Below, one piece after another: positions 10,797 through 22,779 of a stretch of 64,000 nucleotides of DNA. The DNA comes from Symsagittifera roscoffensis (taxonomy: Eukaryota; Xenacoelomorpha; Acoela; Convolutidae): the NCBI RefSeq assembly GCF_963678635.1, contig NC_087069.1:41346831-41410830 (forward strand), written 5' to 3'. The position numbers and the translations under genes are program-made. The notes beneath the pieces are model-generated. The model did not search any database. It was given only the letters and a program-made list of their open reading frames with translations, and was not told the origin of the DNA. Within the stretch, counting starts at the first letter, position 1. Each line of letters begins with the position of its first letter.

Positions 10797-11370
10797 CTCG
10801 ATCAACAGCGAAACATTCCATCAAAGCGAACCCATATAAACTCTCAAGTAACGCTCTATACGGATGTGATTCGGGATGAAAAGGCAAAACTCTCCCAATT
10901 AAATCCCGCATTATGAATTTATCCACAGAGTAAAATGCCCAGAACATTCCGATTATCACAGCAATTAGATCGAATGGGTATTCGGCTAAAAGATCCATCA
11001 AAATATGACATCCCTGGCGGCATGAAATAGTTTTAAACGTGTAAACTGCGTTGTACCATCTGCTTTCCCAATCCGTCACTCGGCTGCCTAATTTGTCGGC
11101 TAATTGGTGACATTTCTTAATGTTTTCTTCAATACTTTTGCCCGTAAAGCTTTCGGTTAACTCAGCGGCAGTTAGTATAACTTGACCCGCAAAGCAGTTC
11201 GGGTCTTCATCAAAAATTGATTGGAATATTTCAGCGCTATCAGTCTTAAAGTTTAGCAAAGTATACACTAATCGGTCCAGTAGTTTAGGAATTTGAGAGT
11301 TTGGACTTGAAATATCAAAAGGAAAATGAAACACAGCGGGTGCAGAAAAATCTATTGATGAAACTGACAT
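10797..11370 (-). CDS. TTC38-like tetratricopeptide protein, exon 1
   Basis: The exon runs from ATG at 11368-11370 (MSVSSIDFSAPAVFHFPFD) through 191 codons to donor CGAG|GTATTG, phase 1, matching exon 2. Landmarks shared with TTC38 are the helix pair ending in LAEYPFDLIAVIIGMFWAF, RVLPFHPESHPYRALLESLY and YGFALMECF. The spacing between them also matches the family. No signal peptide or membrane segment is visible, so a soluble helical-repeat protein is expected. About 130 bp of its immediate upstream DNA is duplicated at 11.9 kb. The 650-bp intron to exon 2 holds C runs and a perfect palindromic ccccctattgcaataggggg. Confidence 0.8.
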
Positions 11371-12035
11371 TTTTGTGTCAAAAATGATGGTATCGAAATA
11401 AAATTAACTGATTAAAATGTTAGAAAAACGAGTAAGTTGAGTAAAAAATTGAAAAAAAAAACGGGAACAGCAGAGTTTATTAGTAAATTATTTTGATTTG
11501 TATAAAAAGAGAATAATTTGATTTGTATAAAAAGACACAAATAGTTGCTAAGTCATACTAATGCAGTTTAGTTATGATGGATTCTGAAGCATAAGAGCAA
11601 CTATTTGACATTTGAAATGAATTGGTTAGTCTAATAGCTTCAAATCAACGTGGCTGATTTGCTAAATGTACTAGCATGATATTTCATCAAATGAGTCTCC
11701 AAAAACTATTCAAATATTTGCCCCATGCAATCAAACATCCCGTTTGCCCAAAATATGTCAAGCTCTTGATTCAACTCAGAATTGATTAGAAAAACAGAAA
11801 GCACTTGACAAAGTGTGATGACCAAAGTGACCTTGCTCAAAAAACAGAAGCGACTTGGAAACCCAATTACTAAAAAATCGAATCGGATTTGAGCGTTAGA
11901 AACTGACATTTTTAGGTCAAAAGTGTTGGTATCGAAATGAAATTAACTGACTCAAATGGAATAACGAATAAATTGAGTAAAATTTCAAGAAAAAAAACGG
12001 AAACATCCGAGTTTATTAGTAAATTAATTTCGAGA
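11360..12035. repeat. duplicated upstream/start-codon segment of the TTC38-like gene
   Basis: Two copies about 545 bp apart (about 11360-11495 and 11903-12032) share gaaactgacattttt, ggtatcgaaat, aaattaactga and gagtttattagtaaatta at about 85% identity by eye. In minus-strand sense each copy ends at an ATG giving MSVS. The proximal copy opens the TTC38-like gene. The distal one opens a 66-codon frame (MSVSNAQIRFDFLVIGF) with no resemblance to it. Confidence 0.8.
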
Positions 12036-12039
12036 ACAA

Positions 12040-12550
12040 TTTGATAAGTTGTATCAAAGCATCGAAAAAAGTACAGCTTGATCAAAAATTTAAATAATCA
12101 GTTTTGGGCCGCATAACAGAAAAGACCCCAAAAAACAGCATGCAGAAGGCCTGAATATTTAACCGGCCTTCATTTAATTAATGGACAAAAACTTTCAAAT
12201 TTGCATGCAAAAAAAGTTTTTTTTCGAAATTGTTTTTTTTATACCTAAAAATTTTTTTGCGATTAAAAAAATCATAAAAAAAATTTTTTTCCTCGATTTT
12301 GTTTTTTTTTAAATCCAGTCACACAGTTTTCATATTATCAAATATTTTTCTGGATTTTTTGGTCTCCCAAGTCATTTCCATTAGCCTTAAATTTAGGGTA
12401 TCAGTTTTGAACATCCTGTAATGTAATTTATAAAACTTTTGTTGATATCGAAGAGAGCACTATTTTTTTTTAAAAAATCATGCAAGTCATACAATTTTTA
12501 TAGTACGAATTAGTATGACTAGATTTTTAACAATAGCTCCATTTGTAAAA
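12040..12550. other. non-coding AT-rich DNA
   Basis: Homopolymer-rich DNA with long T and A runs and no gene or recognisable repeat. Confidence 0.4.
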
Positions 12551-12554
12551 ATGT

Positions 12555-12835
12555 TTGACTAATATTTTTTTTGAGCAAAGGTCAACCCAGATTAATAACA
12601 CGAGTTGTATCGTGCTTCATTTGTACCAAACTGGCAATCTTTAAGCCCCCATAACTTCACAAGAAATGATCACATGCGAAATAATTTTTTATAATTTGAG
12701 CTCAAGGCATTCATATTTTTTGAAAAATTTATAAATTTTCTTCAAAAATTGCTAGTTAAAAATTCAAATTTTTCTGGAGGAAAAGAATCACCCCGAGAAC
12801 AAATAGTTCGTCACTCTCATCCTTTTCATCGAAAA
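12555..12835. repeat. family A hairpin element, partial arm
   Basis: It carries the diverged inner landmarks of the 2215-3276 element in left-arm order: aaactggcaatctttaa, gatcacatgcgaaataa, tgagctcaaggca, gctagttaaaaa and caccccgagaacaaatagtt. Ends and the second arm are missing. Confidence 0.75.
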
Positions 12836-13127
12836 TTGGAACAATAAACCACCAGAAGTTTTCGAAGTACCACTGATTTAATTCAAGATAATTGCTGAAA
12901 GCAAAAATAGAAAAAAGGATTCACCAAAAGCATTTTAAAAACTGAAGGCTGGTTGCTGTGCAAATAGCGCAGAATGTTTCGACCATATTTATAAAGAAAA
13001 ACTTTTAAAAATTTTTTTTGCCAAACAAGCGCCGAATGAAATATTTAAAACTAGTTATCTTTATAGGAATTCTCCCAAATTTATATTTCAACATTGCAGG
13101 CAATCTCTGAGGTACCGCGACAAATCG

Positions 13128-13178
13128 CAGCAAAAGACAACTCGCAGCAAAAGACAACTCGCAGCAAAAGACAACTCG
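13128..13178. repeat. 17-bp tandem repeat, three copies
   Basis: The unit cagcaaaagacaactcg occurs three times head to tail without mismatch. About 50 bp downstream the 19-bp phrase ggtgtcctattttgtggtg is itself duplicated (13235-13281). Confidence 0.9.
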
Positions 13179-13294
13179 CAAAATTTCGGGAAAGCGATAA
13201 CTCGCAAGTTTAAAAAATAATTTTGCTTTAAAGTCACCGGTGGCGATGGTGTCCTATTTTGTGGTGGTGTCCTATTTTGTGTTTGCAAGCTCGC

Positions 13295-13645
13295 AATAAC
13301 GTTTTAACAAAGCAGTAATAACAAATAGCCTGCTTAAACTAATTTGGAACAATTTTTAAGACGGAATACATCGCGGCTTTGTTAACAGCGGGAAATATAC
13401 TACGCCTTGATTGACCCTAATTGTTCAAATTGGCAATCTTTAAACCACCATAACTTTTGGAAAATAATCCCAGGTGAAATATTGTTCTAATTTTTAGCTC
13501 ATGACAACAATAATTTTCAGGCGATTTTTTACACTTTCTTCTAAAATTGCTAGATAAAAAGTCGAAATTTGAAAATTTATCTGGAGAAAAAAAACCACCC
13601 CGAGCACAAACATTCCGTCACGTTCTTCAAAAGTCGGAACAACAA
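13295..13645. repeat. family A hairpin element, partial arm
   Basis: It is in left-arm order: agcagtaataacaaat, taagacggaatacatcgcgg, aaattggcaatctttaa, ccaggtgaaatatt, gctagataaaaagtcgaaat, caccccgagcacaaacattc. It ends where the complete element turns back on itself. Confidence 0.8.
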
Positions 13646-14199
13646 CAAGGTCAAAGATGGACTTTTGCGTAGCCACGCATTCATTCTCTTCCTTACTTTC
13701 TCGACATGGTGGACTGAACTTGTCATAAGAAATCAATGCATCATCACCGTCATGTCTTCTCTTAACAATTTTCGTTGATACTCGAAAGCGTAACCTGTTT
13801 TTTTTCCGTAATTACTTCTTTTTGCCAGCTTGATGAAAATTGCGCCAATTCTAAAATGATTTTAGATTATCGCAATGGCAAGCAATTCTTCCTTCTGAAA
13901 ATATTTTTTTCTCATGAAAAAAAAACCGAAACGATTAGCTCCTCGGCTCTAAAAAGAGTTTGACATTTGTAGAAATTTTTCTATCGTACTTGTTTTCGTG
14001 TCCTACCAAGTCAACTTCAATGTCAGTTTGGATTGCGGCAAATTATTTCAACGGATTACGTATGAAATTACAAGAACCGTCCGGAAATGATTCTTTTCTG
14101 AAGAACAAAAAAGCATTTTCTAGACTTTCAGTTGTTTCCGCGGATGTGCAATACTCTGTGATACAAACCTATAATCTTCTAGAAAATTAATTGAACACA

Positions 14200-15600
14200 A
14201 GTAATCCGTGATTTACGCAGAAACAAATAAAACAGAAACATTTAACAAAAAATGGTTTCACACTTGATTGGGTACGTGATTTTAATTTCAGCAATGAATC
14301 AAACTTAACAGCGTGCAAAATCTAAGTGCTCATCTAAATTATCTGGACAAAACGAATAAAGTTTGAATTCAAAATGCGTTTTTTTTTAAACTGAGTTGAT
14401 ATAAGACAAAAGATGACGAGGGCAAAAGTTGCTTAGAAGTTAAACAGATTTATTATAGTGCAGTTTTTTTTGCAAAACTCGAGCCCAACATTTTAGCCCA
14501 AGAAGGGCAAATTTGGATTTTTTAGTCGATCAAAATTTACGTCAAAAGCATTGGTTCAATTGCCAACAAAGTTTTATCATAAAAGGCTCTTAAGTAGCCC
14601 AACAAAACTTGAGAATGCTATCATCTGCTCTTTCTTGTAAAAATAAAACTATTTTTCGTTATAAGCAAAAAATATCGTGTTTACTTTAAAAAACACCAAT
14701 GTTTTTTTTAGAAATAACTTTCAATAATTTGGCGCAATTTTGTAGGAAAGTTTACTTTTCTTAAATTGTTGGGCTACGTATGAAGTTCACTTTGATACAA
14801 ACCTGACAAAAACTGACACAGTAGCGTTGGCGTGATTTTTACATAAACAAATAAAACATAGGAAAATTTTACAAAAATTAGGTTTCAGTCTTCAAGGATT
14901 TACATAAATTTGAAGATTAAATTATCCAAACAAAACGAATAGAAAATTGAGTTTTACAACAAGTTCGTCTGATGTTGGGTTGAGTTGAAGCAAAAGATAA
15001 CGAGAAATAATTTCTTTTCGAATTTTGGCAGAATGAAGAAAGTGGTGCAGTTTTTTTTGCAAAATTCGGGCTAAAATTTTACTCAAAAAAGATCATTGTT
15101 GGCTTTTTAGCGGATCAAAATTAACGTTAAAACCATCAATTTAAGTGCCATCAAAACTATATCATAGTAAGTTTTTTATAGCTGAATACTTGTTAAGAAT
15201 AGTTTAATCATGTCAACTTAATATAAAGAATTTTATTTTTATTTGATAGAAAAAAACTTAGTTTTTCCTATATAAAACACCAATTTTTTCTTTAAAATCG
15301 ATTTTGAAACACTTTGAGTAATTTTTTAAAGTTTGTTGGGCTACACAGTGACTGACAGAGTAGCGTTGGCCTAATTCTTAATTGATTAAAAACGCCAAAA
15401 ATGATCCGCTGTTGGGGCAAAAATTTCGGTTCGAACTTCGCAAAACAAATTGCACCATAATAACTCTGCCAAAACTTTAGGCATGTTTTGTCGTGATATT
15501 TTTTCATCTAATATCAAACCAAATTTGAGAAAAAAAACTTTTCATTTTCAAGCAAGCCTTATTTGTTTGTCCGGATAATTTAAACAGCACTTTCCTAGCT
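14200..15600. repeat. two direct copies plus one inverted copy of an unnamed repeat
   Basis: Copy 1 (about 14215-14790) and copy 2 (about 14830-15345) share aaacaaataaaaca, ttatc(t/c)..acaaaacgaata, gcagttttttttgcaaaa and gatcaaaatt in the same order. Copy 3 (about 15350-15600) carries the same landmarks reverse-complemented, such as gatccgctgttgg and ttgtttgtccggataattt. Copies 2 and 3 therefore form a foldback centred near 15347. It is non-coding and unrelated to families A or B. Confidence 0.7.
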
Positions 15601-15609
15601 CAAAAATCT

Positions 15610-16430
15610 ATATAAAAGAAAACTTTCCAAAAAAAGCTATGATCTTCAAAAGTCTCCAGAAGCTTCTGTCAAATAAAGATGTTGTATTGAATTTTTGCTG
15701 AAAGTTAAGACTGCTGCATAGATAATTTGTTCATTTCCATAAACAACTTTCTGTGTGTCTGTGTGCGTTATCTTTTGTTATACCAAGCCTCTGTTTAGTA
15801 TTAGATATCCGTCGTGTGCAGGATATGGGCGTGTAAAAAATTTAATTCAGCTTTTTGAATTCTTTTCTTCATTTTTTTTTCGTTTCATTTGCAATCATTT
15901 TAATTTGATGACAAGAACTAAGAGCCTGCATCTTTACCGACTAAGATAACTTTATCTTAATTTCATTTATTTTTAGCTTTTAAAAAAATTGTAACCAAAC
16001 TATTCTGAAGCACTAACAGAGAAGGTGTCTGCTCACAAAGTGCAATACAAGCTATGCATTTTGTGAACTGTGAGCGAATTCCGCAACAAGGACGCTCCCT
16101 TTGTTCTTCTTTTGTTCCTTCATTTCCTTTGATTGTTACGACAGTAATTTAACATGATTAAAGTCTTCTCTGGAATCCACCAGGAACATACAGACACAAA
16201 ATTGTGCTTCTATATAGTGCACAGTTTGGCTTTGTATTGCAGAGCTGTACTTCGGGATATCCGAAAAGTTTCTTGCTGATGTAATTAGCAACAAAACAAA
16301 AATTGACTAAAAAGATAAGTTCGTCGCAAAACTTGAACCATTTTGTTCAAAACATTAAGCTATTTTATTTTTTTTTCGAAACTGAGCAAATAAAAAATCC
16401 AAGTGCCTCAAAAAAGTTTTCTTGTTTTTT
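15610..16430. other. non-coding DNA
   Basis: I see no gene or clear repeat in this AT-rich stretch. Confidence 0.4.
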
Positions 16431-16434
16431 ATTT

Positions 16435-16628
16435 TTTTTTGGTTTAAGGATTGCCGACTTGGGACAATTAATGTGTAATATATCTCGCGCCATTAACGCG
16501 TAAGGGGCGATTTAATACGTCTTAAAATTCCTTCAAAATTGGGTGAAGCAGGCTGTTTCTCATAATTGCTAAGTTACTAGGCAGTCGAAATGTTCAGGGA
16601 CTTGTCCTGATACGAGTAGTCTTGTTTA
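16435..16628. repeat. family A hairpin element, right end
   Basis: It contains gacttgggacaattaatg, gccattaacgcgtaa, taatacgtcttaaaattcc, ggcagtcgaaatgttcaggg and the terminus gatacgagtagtcttgttta. This equals the last 200 bp of the complete element. The matching left half is absent. Confidence 0.85.
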
Positions 16629-17057
16629 CTCAGGTGTTTCCGAGAAAGAAAATAGCTGTTATTAGGATGTGCTGAAAAATAGATAGTTCATTCAAACTTT
16701 TAAGATCCACCTCACAGATAACTTCGTTAAAACCTAACTACATTGAACTGAAGATGGTTGTGCTTCAGAGAAAAATTGGTTTCATTATAGAAGCTTGAAA
16801 CCAAAATTATTCATAGGCAAACTTAAGGTTTTCTCATAGCTAGCTATCATAAACTTGTTCAAACTAAAAGTAATGTAAGAGAGCCTACAAACTCAGTGTT
16901 TTAAGAGAGCGAATATAGGCATCACACAGGAGCTGAAGACGGCGACTTCTATGGGTTTAATGAAGTCCAAGACTCAGTCAAGCCACGAAAGATAGCTTCG
17001 TTTTGTTAAATGACAACACTTGACGAGGTGCAAAGTTTGCTCCACTAATGTAAGCCA

Positions 17058-17640
17058 TCCCGTACCCAGAGAATTTTCTGTACAAGCTCTGAAGTTCATT
17101 AATTCTTACATTAGTTGATTCTCAGATCTGAAACAGTAAAAAAAATTCGAATAATTTCACAAACTGTTTTCTTTTCTAACTAGTTTTTTTGCTCAACTGT
17201 GATAAAATGTTTTCAAAAACGCAACAAATTGTTGATTTTCATGCGCTATTCATGCGTTTCCAACTTTTTTCCTCATGCTTGGGAAACCTTTTTCCTCAAC
17301 CTATATTTTAGCAGTCTTCCATTGGAGAACTTGCTGAGTACCTGCTACAAGCTAGTAGAAGCTGTCAGATACAAAAGTATCAAAAATAGCACAAATAAAG
17401 TCAGAAACGATGATTTTTTAAATCTGAAATAACCAAGAAAAACCAAAATTTCAGATCTGATTTTAGATCTGAAATAATCATGAAAACCAACAGTTCAGAT
17501 ATGAAATTAGATCTGATATAGCCCATCCTGAAAGTATCCAACCGTTATTTAAACATTCCACAACCCATTTCAGATCTAAAATTTAGATCTGAAAAAGATT
17601 ATTTCTGATCTGAAGTAGAAAATTTGCTAGGTACGGGAAA
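17058..17640. repeat. family B MITE with TCAGATCTGA palindromes
   Basis: The terminal inverted repeats are tcccgtacccagagaatttt at the left and gaaaatttgctaggtacggga at the right (one residue longer than its partner). The interior holds many copies of the palindrome cagatctga at 17124-17615. Before the palindromes lies a unique-looking block with catgcgctattcatgcgttt and agcagtcttccattggaga that recurs in the copies at 21.4 and 26.1 kb. It is non-coding. No target-site duplication is obvious. Confidence 0.85.
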
Positions 17641-17649
17641 TGAACTTTG

Positions 17650-19560
17650 TTGAACCTTATCGAGTGGTAGATCAATCAATATAACAAAGCTAATTGCTGT
17701 GGCGCAACTGAGTGCACAATAACTTAGACCAGTTATTGGACACCTCTGTTGAATATACCCATTTCATCTACATCAGTGCGAAAAAAAAAGTTATGATGTA
17801 CACTAAAAAGTTTTTAACCAATTGTGGTAGAAAAAACTTCAATTTTGACAAAAATTTCAAAAAATTCTCATCAAAAAGCCTCGTCTGTTTTTAGCTAAAT
17901 TGATCTGGCTTATAACTTGGTTTTTTTTTTTGAAAATGAATTGATTTTCTGAATACAGTTATTATAAAAAAAACAATAGGTGAAACGAGGTGATAATCTA
18001 ATCTAATTTTTAAATCAGTGTTAGTAATAATCACTATAAATCTTCACACACTTAAAGTATGCATGATAATTTCTGACTCAAAGTGTCATTGAGTAGAATA
18101 AGGGGAGAGTATCTATTAAAATTATAAATGTTAAAATGTAATCAAACTGTTAAGTATAAATCTACTCACAATCTTATAAGCACATGAAGGATATTTCGGA
18201 AGTGTTATTAAAAGAAATATGATGGAAGTATCTAATTATGCTTTAAATCAATGTTTAAATTTTTCAGTAAAAACGAAACTCCCGGGTTGACATCCATAGA
18301 AGGAAAACCCTTATCATAAAATTGCATATATGGCGTTTGTGGAAAAAATGCTTATCCTACAATTTTTAAACACAAATTAAAAACTGTTTGAAGATTTTTA
18401 ATTCACATTTTCATTCTTTTTGGCTCATGTGAAGCTTTCTGGTCATGTGAAAAAGTTTTGACAGAAAAATACTTATCAAATCTTTTTCATGGATGAAAAC
18501 TGTATAATAAACATTTTAATATAGAACTTTTTTTCTCTAAAAACTTGTTTCGGTAATTACAAATGAGGTAAATGAACGTTTTCAAAGACAAAGAGCAATT
18601 AAAATATCAAAAAATGATTTTAGTTTGTTTAAAAAAAATATATATCATATAACTTTTGCATATGAAATTGTACGATCAGCTTTTTTTTCGAGAAAAATTA
18701 GAAAATTCAAAAATGAATTGAAACTTTCTTTGGTCAATTTTAGATGAATTTAATTGGGGTTTTCAGTGATTGAAATCAACTTGTTGTCAAAAAAAAAATT
18801 TCAGTTTCGGTCGCAAAAACGCTTGTCAATTAGTGTTCATATATAAAAACTGTATGATATGCATTTTTTCATTGAAAAAAAACACCACATTGAGTTAAAA
18901 ACCATCTAATCCCTTTTTTGGTTGCAAACTTGCTTTTGTGCTCAAAATTAATTGTTTTTCGACAAATTGCTTGCAGAATTTGACTTTTTGTGGTTTATAA
19001 CGTAGTCCATAATGAGTTTTTCACCCTAAAAATCCAAAAATTACCAGAAATTTTTTTTTTTAATAAACACGATTATTTTTTTTGTTTCATATGCTAAGAT
19101 AAAGATAAATTTGTGAAAAATACAGGTCTTTTTTCTCAACCACCAAACTTTTTCTCAACCACCAAAACTCTTGGGATATTATTATGCCAAAAACCCTTGA
19201 TAAATGTTTCGGATGAAACCCAAAAACTCAAAACAAAAACTTTTGTATTTTTTATTGTGGAAAAATGATTATCATACAAATTCATATTATGGAAAAAACG
19301 TTTATCATAAAACTTCAAAAAACAAAAAATTGTTTTTGCCATTTTCGTAAAATTTTTGTGATAAAAATTTGGCAAACCGCTTGTTATTCAATTCCAGAAT
19401 GCGGCAAAGAATGCTTATCAGAATACTTCAAAATTTGCTTATTGAAAAAACACTTGTCTTTTTAATGTATGAAATAGTAAGATATGCATTTTTGCCAACC
19501 CAGGCTGATGTAGTTATTATAACTATGAATCTACTCTAAAAAGGAGACAGAGTGAAGTCG
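17650..19560. other. AT-rich DNA with degenerate short repeats
   Basis: Recurrent phrases suggest an old tandem repeat: aactgtatgatatgcatttt (18850), aactgtataataaacatttt (18497), tagtaagatatgcattttt (19477), and ttatcat(a/c)aaa about every 60-130 bp between 18290 and 19320. No protein is credible. Confidence 0.45.
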
Positions 19561-19574
19561 TAAGACAATCATTT

Positions 19575-21160
19575 TCAAACTGGATTGATTTTAATCCTCA
19601 ACTCGATCTGCATATGATCACCAACGACATCTTTCCATCCTTTTGCAGGAGGCCATTCGCTGTGTGGACAGGAGTCATTATGAAACTGGGGGTTATTGGC
19701 TCCTTCTATCGAATAAATGCACCACTTCCCTCCATCTATTTTGTATATATAGTGGTCACCATTTAACTGCTTGTAAACACAACTGTGTTTGTGCTCAGTG
19801 CCCTCATCTACTTCATATAATCCATAAAACAAATCAAATATGTGAATATCATCTCAAATACTTTTTCCCGATGCAGTTAGGGAGATTTCGTCTTTGAATT
19901 TACTCCTGTCTAGAGTTCCCCAGGGTTTACTAATGAACTGTTTGCAATCCAAACTTTTGAAAGTAATGAATTGATCAGCGGATAACTTATGCATATAATT
20001 CGAACACTTTCCGTCTTCATTGATGTGAACTGGAAAGTATTCCTAGCGAATCAGTGGAGGCGATTCCAGTGCAGTTTTAGTGTTTTGAACAGTCCTGTTC
20101 CTCAAGACACAATCACCCCAATTTTCTTTGGAAAGAGAGCAGTACCAGCCATTATTGCTTGACTAATACAAGAAAAAGATATCACCACGCTTACAACCGC
20201 TCATTGGGATATTTTTAACGTAGAAATTGGGCCTAGATCGGTGGTTCGTATGAGTCTTAGGTCATTCAAGCAATCCTGAGAACACATAAAATGTTCAAAT
20301 AACATACATTTTATTGCTTTTCCAGATTCTATTTTTTCATTGGACTCAATCGCCTCACATATATTACCAATTTCAATACTTCCGTTGGGTAATTTATAAA
20401 AAGTTTCAGTTATTTTACTGTTTGTCTTTTTTTGTATGCCCAAATTGACCACAGTAGCGTTTTCTTCCCCTTCAGGTAATAAATCTGAATCGGACGTGAT
20501 TACAAAATCCTGTTTAAGCATTCTCGTTGAACAAGTATACTTTTTTCCCTCAGATATGTATGGATACACAACCTTCAACAATTCATTTCTAATTGATCGC
20601 AATTCATACTTTTTGTGTCCTTTTTCCGACTGAAAATTCTTACTTTGACTGTTTGGTGATATTCAGAAAAATCTTTGCAGTCTCGTTCAAGTTCAATCGC
20701 AATAGTTTTTTGTTTTCTGTCGTCAAGACAATAACAAGGTTCGATTGTTTGGCTAGTTTTGTCAAAGTAGTAAACGCAAAGTTTGGCCAAAATTATAAGT
20801 CGCGTGGCTGATGACACTTGTTGTATATGATGCAGATCTTTGCCCAGACTTTTAGCATACTGGAACGCCGTTTGAGCGTCATCTTTAGCTTAAACTCAGC
20901 CACCGGCTCTTCTATTTGATGATTTTGGAGAAAGTTCATAGCACTCAATGTTTTATTGACTGCAGTCTTCAATGGAGTGATATCCATGAATGTCTTTTTC
21001 ATCTGTGCCAGTGTAAGTCCACTTGGATCCGTGGAAGAAAAGGAGCTTCCCACTCCGATGACATGATAGGAAAACTCGTTGAGAGCAACGTAGCTTAAAG
21101 TGTAAGCCAATTTCTGTGCCGTATCACCTAGGCAAAAAAAAACAATTTATTCACGCACAA
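19575..21160 (-). pseudogene. broken gene for a probable secreted or membrane protein
   Basis: Four successive minus-strand frames, each open but offset from the next, cover this stretch. An acceptor (tttgcctag near 21121) leads into GDTAQKLAYTLSYVALNEFS and an exon-like frame to about 20800. A second frame reads EPCYCLDDRKQKTIAIELER and a third VVYPYISEGKKYTCSTRM. After stops near 20030-20200 a last block carries YGLYEVDEGTEHKHSCVYKQ, DHYIYKIDGGKWCIYS and CPHSEWPPAKGWKD. The last block has the Trp/Cys/Gly pattern of a small extracellular module found in many invertebrate receptor-like proteins, which I cannot name. In-frame stops and shifts without splice signals argue for decay, though some junctions could be introns. 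Confidence 0.55.
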
Positions 21161-21394
21161 AAGCTTCAATTACCTAAGCTCAGAATCGTGACTCAAGTAA
21201 TCTACTTTGTCTGAAACAATTTCGAACGAGACATTTGCTCTTGCTAGTGTTATTAAACACATAAGTTGATAGGGAAAGTTTTGGCAGGAGTATCTAATTG
21301 ATTATGTAAGGATTAAAATTTTGCTATATTTGTGCGAATGAGAATAAAAATCCTTTGTCTCGTTCGAAATTGTTTCAGACAAAGTAGATTACTT

Positions 21395-22175
21395 GAGCAC
21401 CCAGAGGATTTTCTGTGCAAGATCTAAACTTCTTTGTATCTTACATCAGTTGATTATGACATCTGATAATCTTTATTTCATATCTTGATAAGTGTTTTAA
21501 AGTTTCAGATCTGAATTTTGGACCTGTAAGAGAACATTTCAGATCTAAAACAACCTTGAAAAACAAAATGTCAGATCTGAACTTATATCTGAGAAGCCCT
21601 ATATCAACTCATAATTTATGCATGAACAAAGAATTTAGTTTTTATTTTTTGATGTTTCTGCTCTACACAACTTTGTTTAATTAACTAGCGGTAAAGACTT
21701 CCTAATAATTACACAAACACTTTTTTTAAAACTAAACTTTTGTTGAATTGTTTCAAAAGTTTTCGAAAACTGTTGAAAGACCTATGAATTTTTTTGATTT
21801 TCATGCAATGCTTATGCGTGTCCAATGTTTATCTCATGCTTGAGGAAACATATTTTGGCAGTCTTCAATTGGAGACTTTGCTGAGTACCTATAAAATATC
21901 AAAAATAGCAAAAATTGTGTCAGAATTATTTATTTTGCAGATCAGATATAACCAAGAAAAACTAAATTTTAGATTTGAAATTCGATCTAAAATTGATTGT
22001 TTGAGAACTGAAATAACCAAGAAAAATAAAATTTCAGATCTAAATTAACCCTTTTCTAAAGTGTCCATGCGTTATTTTAACATTTCACAACCCATTTCAG
22101 ATCTGAATTTTAGATTTGAAAAAGACTATTTCAGATCAGAATTAGAACATTCATTATGTATAGGATAAAAGAAGC
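21395..22175. repeat. family B MITE, second copy
   Basis: It opens with acccagaggattttctgtgc and closes near gaacattcattatgtatagg, a degenerate version of the 17.6-kb right end. The interior keeps gcagtcttcaattggagact, catgcaatgcttatgcgtgt and several cagatctga palindromes. An extra segment (about 21600-21700) is shared with the third copy only. Confidence 0.8.
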
Positions 22176-22309
22176 TTGTGTAAGGTTGAAGCTCTCAATG
22201 TTTCAAAAGCTGATTAAACTCGTCGGAATACTTTTTTTGTTGAAAACGAAATAATCGGAAAAATAGCAAATTTTCCAGTTTCTTTTGTTCTTATCTCCTA
22301 CCCGATATG

Positions 22310-22625
22310 TAAAACAAAATTGACCTATTTTAAGTCTGCTAGCCGTTTTATAAGAGCAAATGTCTCAATTCAATTTGCAACAAAATGATTCGTTAGTTAT
22401 GAATAAAACTGACAATTTCCAATTAACTATAGTTTACAAAAAAATATAACAGTTGAAGTATTTTTTTTGAAATTGAGCTGAAGATATCAATAGCTTCAGG
22501 ATGCATTAAAAATTTGTCAGAGTGTCTTTTTAAAAGCCAAAATCGGTCTTGAAAAAAAAACGACTCCGAGCACAAAAATTCAGCCGCTTTCTTCGAAATT
22601 GAAAACAAAAATTATATTAAACAAA
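22310..22625. repeat. family A hairpin element, degenerate arm
   Basis: Weak but ordered matches to the complete element: gccgttttataagag, attgagctgaagatatcaat, and gactccgagcacaaaaattc. The same diverged version recurs at 26790-27080. Confidence 0.6.
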
Positions 22626-22779
22626 ATGTCAAATCGTAGCTCTGGACATTTTGCGATACAACACAACCATCAAAAGACATAAGATGTAGAGAAAAAATTT
22701 ACAAAAATCTTAAGAAAAAAAAACAAGGTGAGTCAAAATTCTCGTATGCCTCAATAAAAGATAATTAGGGGCCCAGCGG

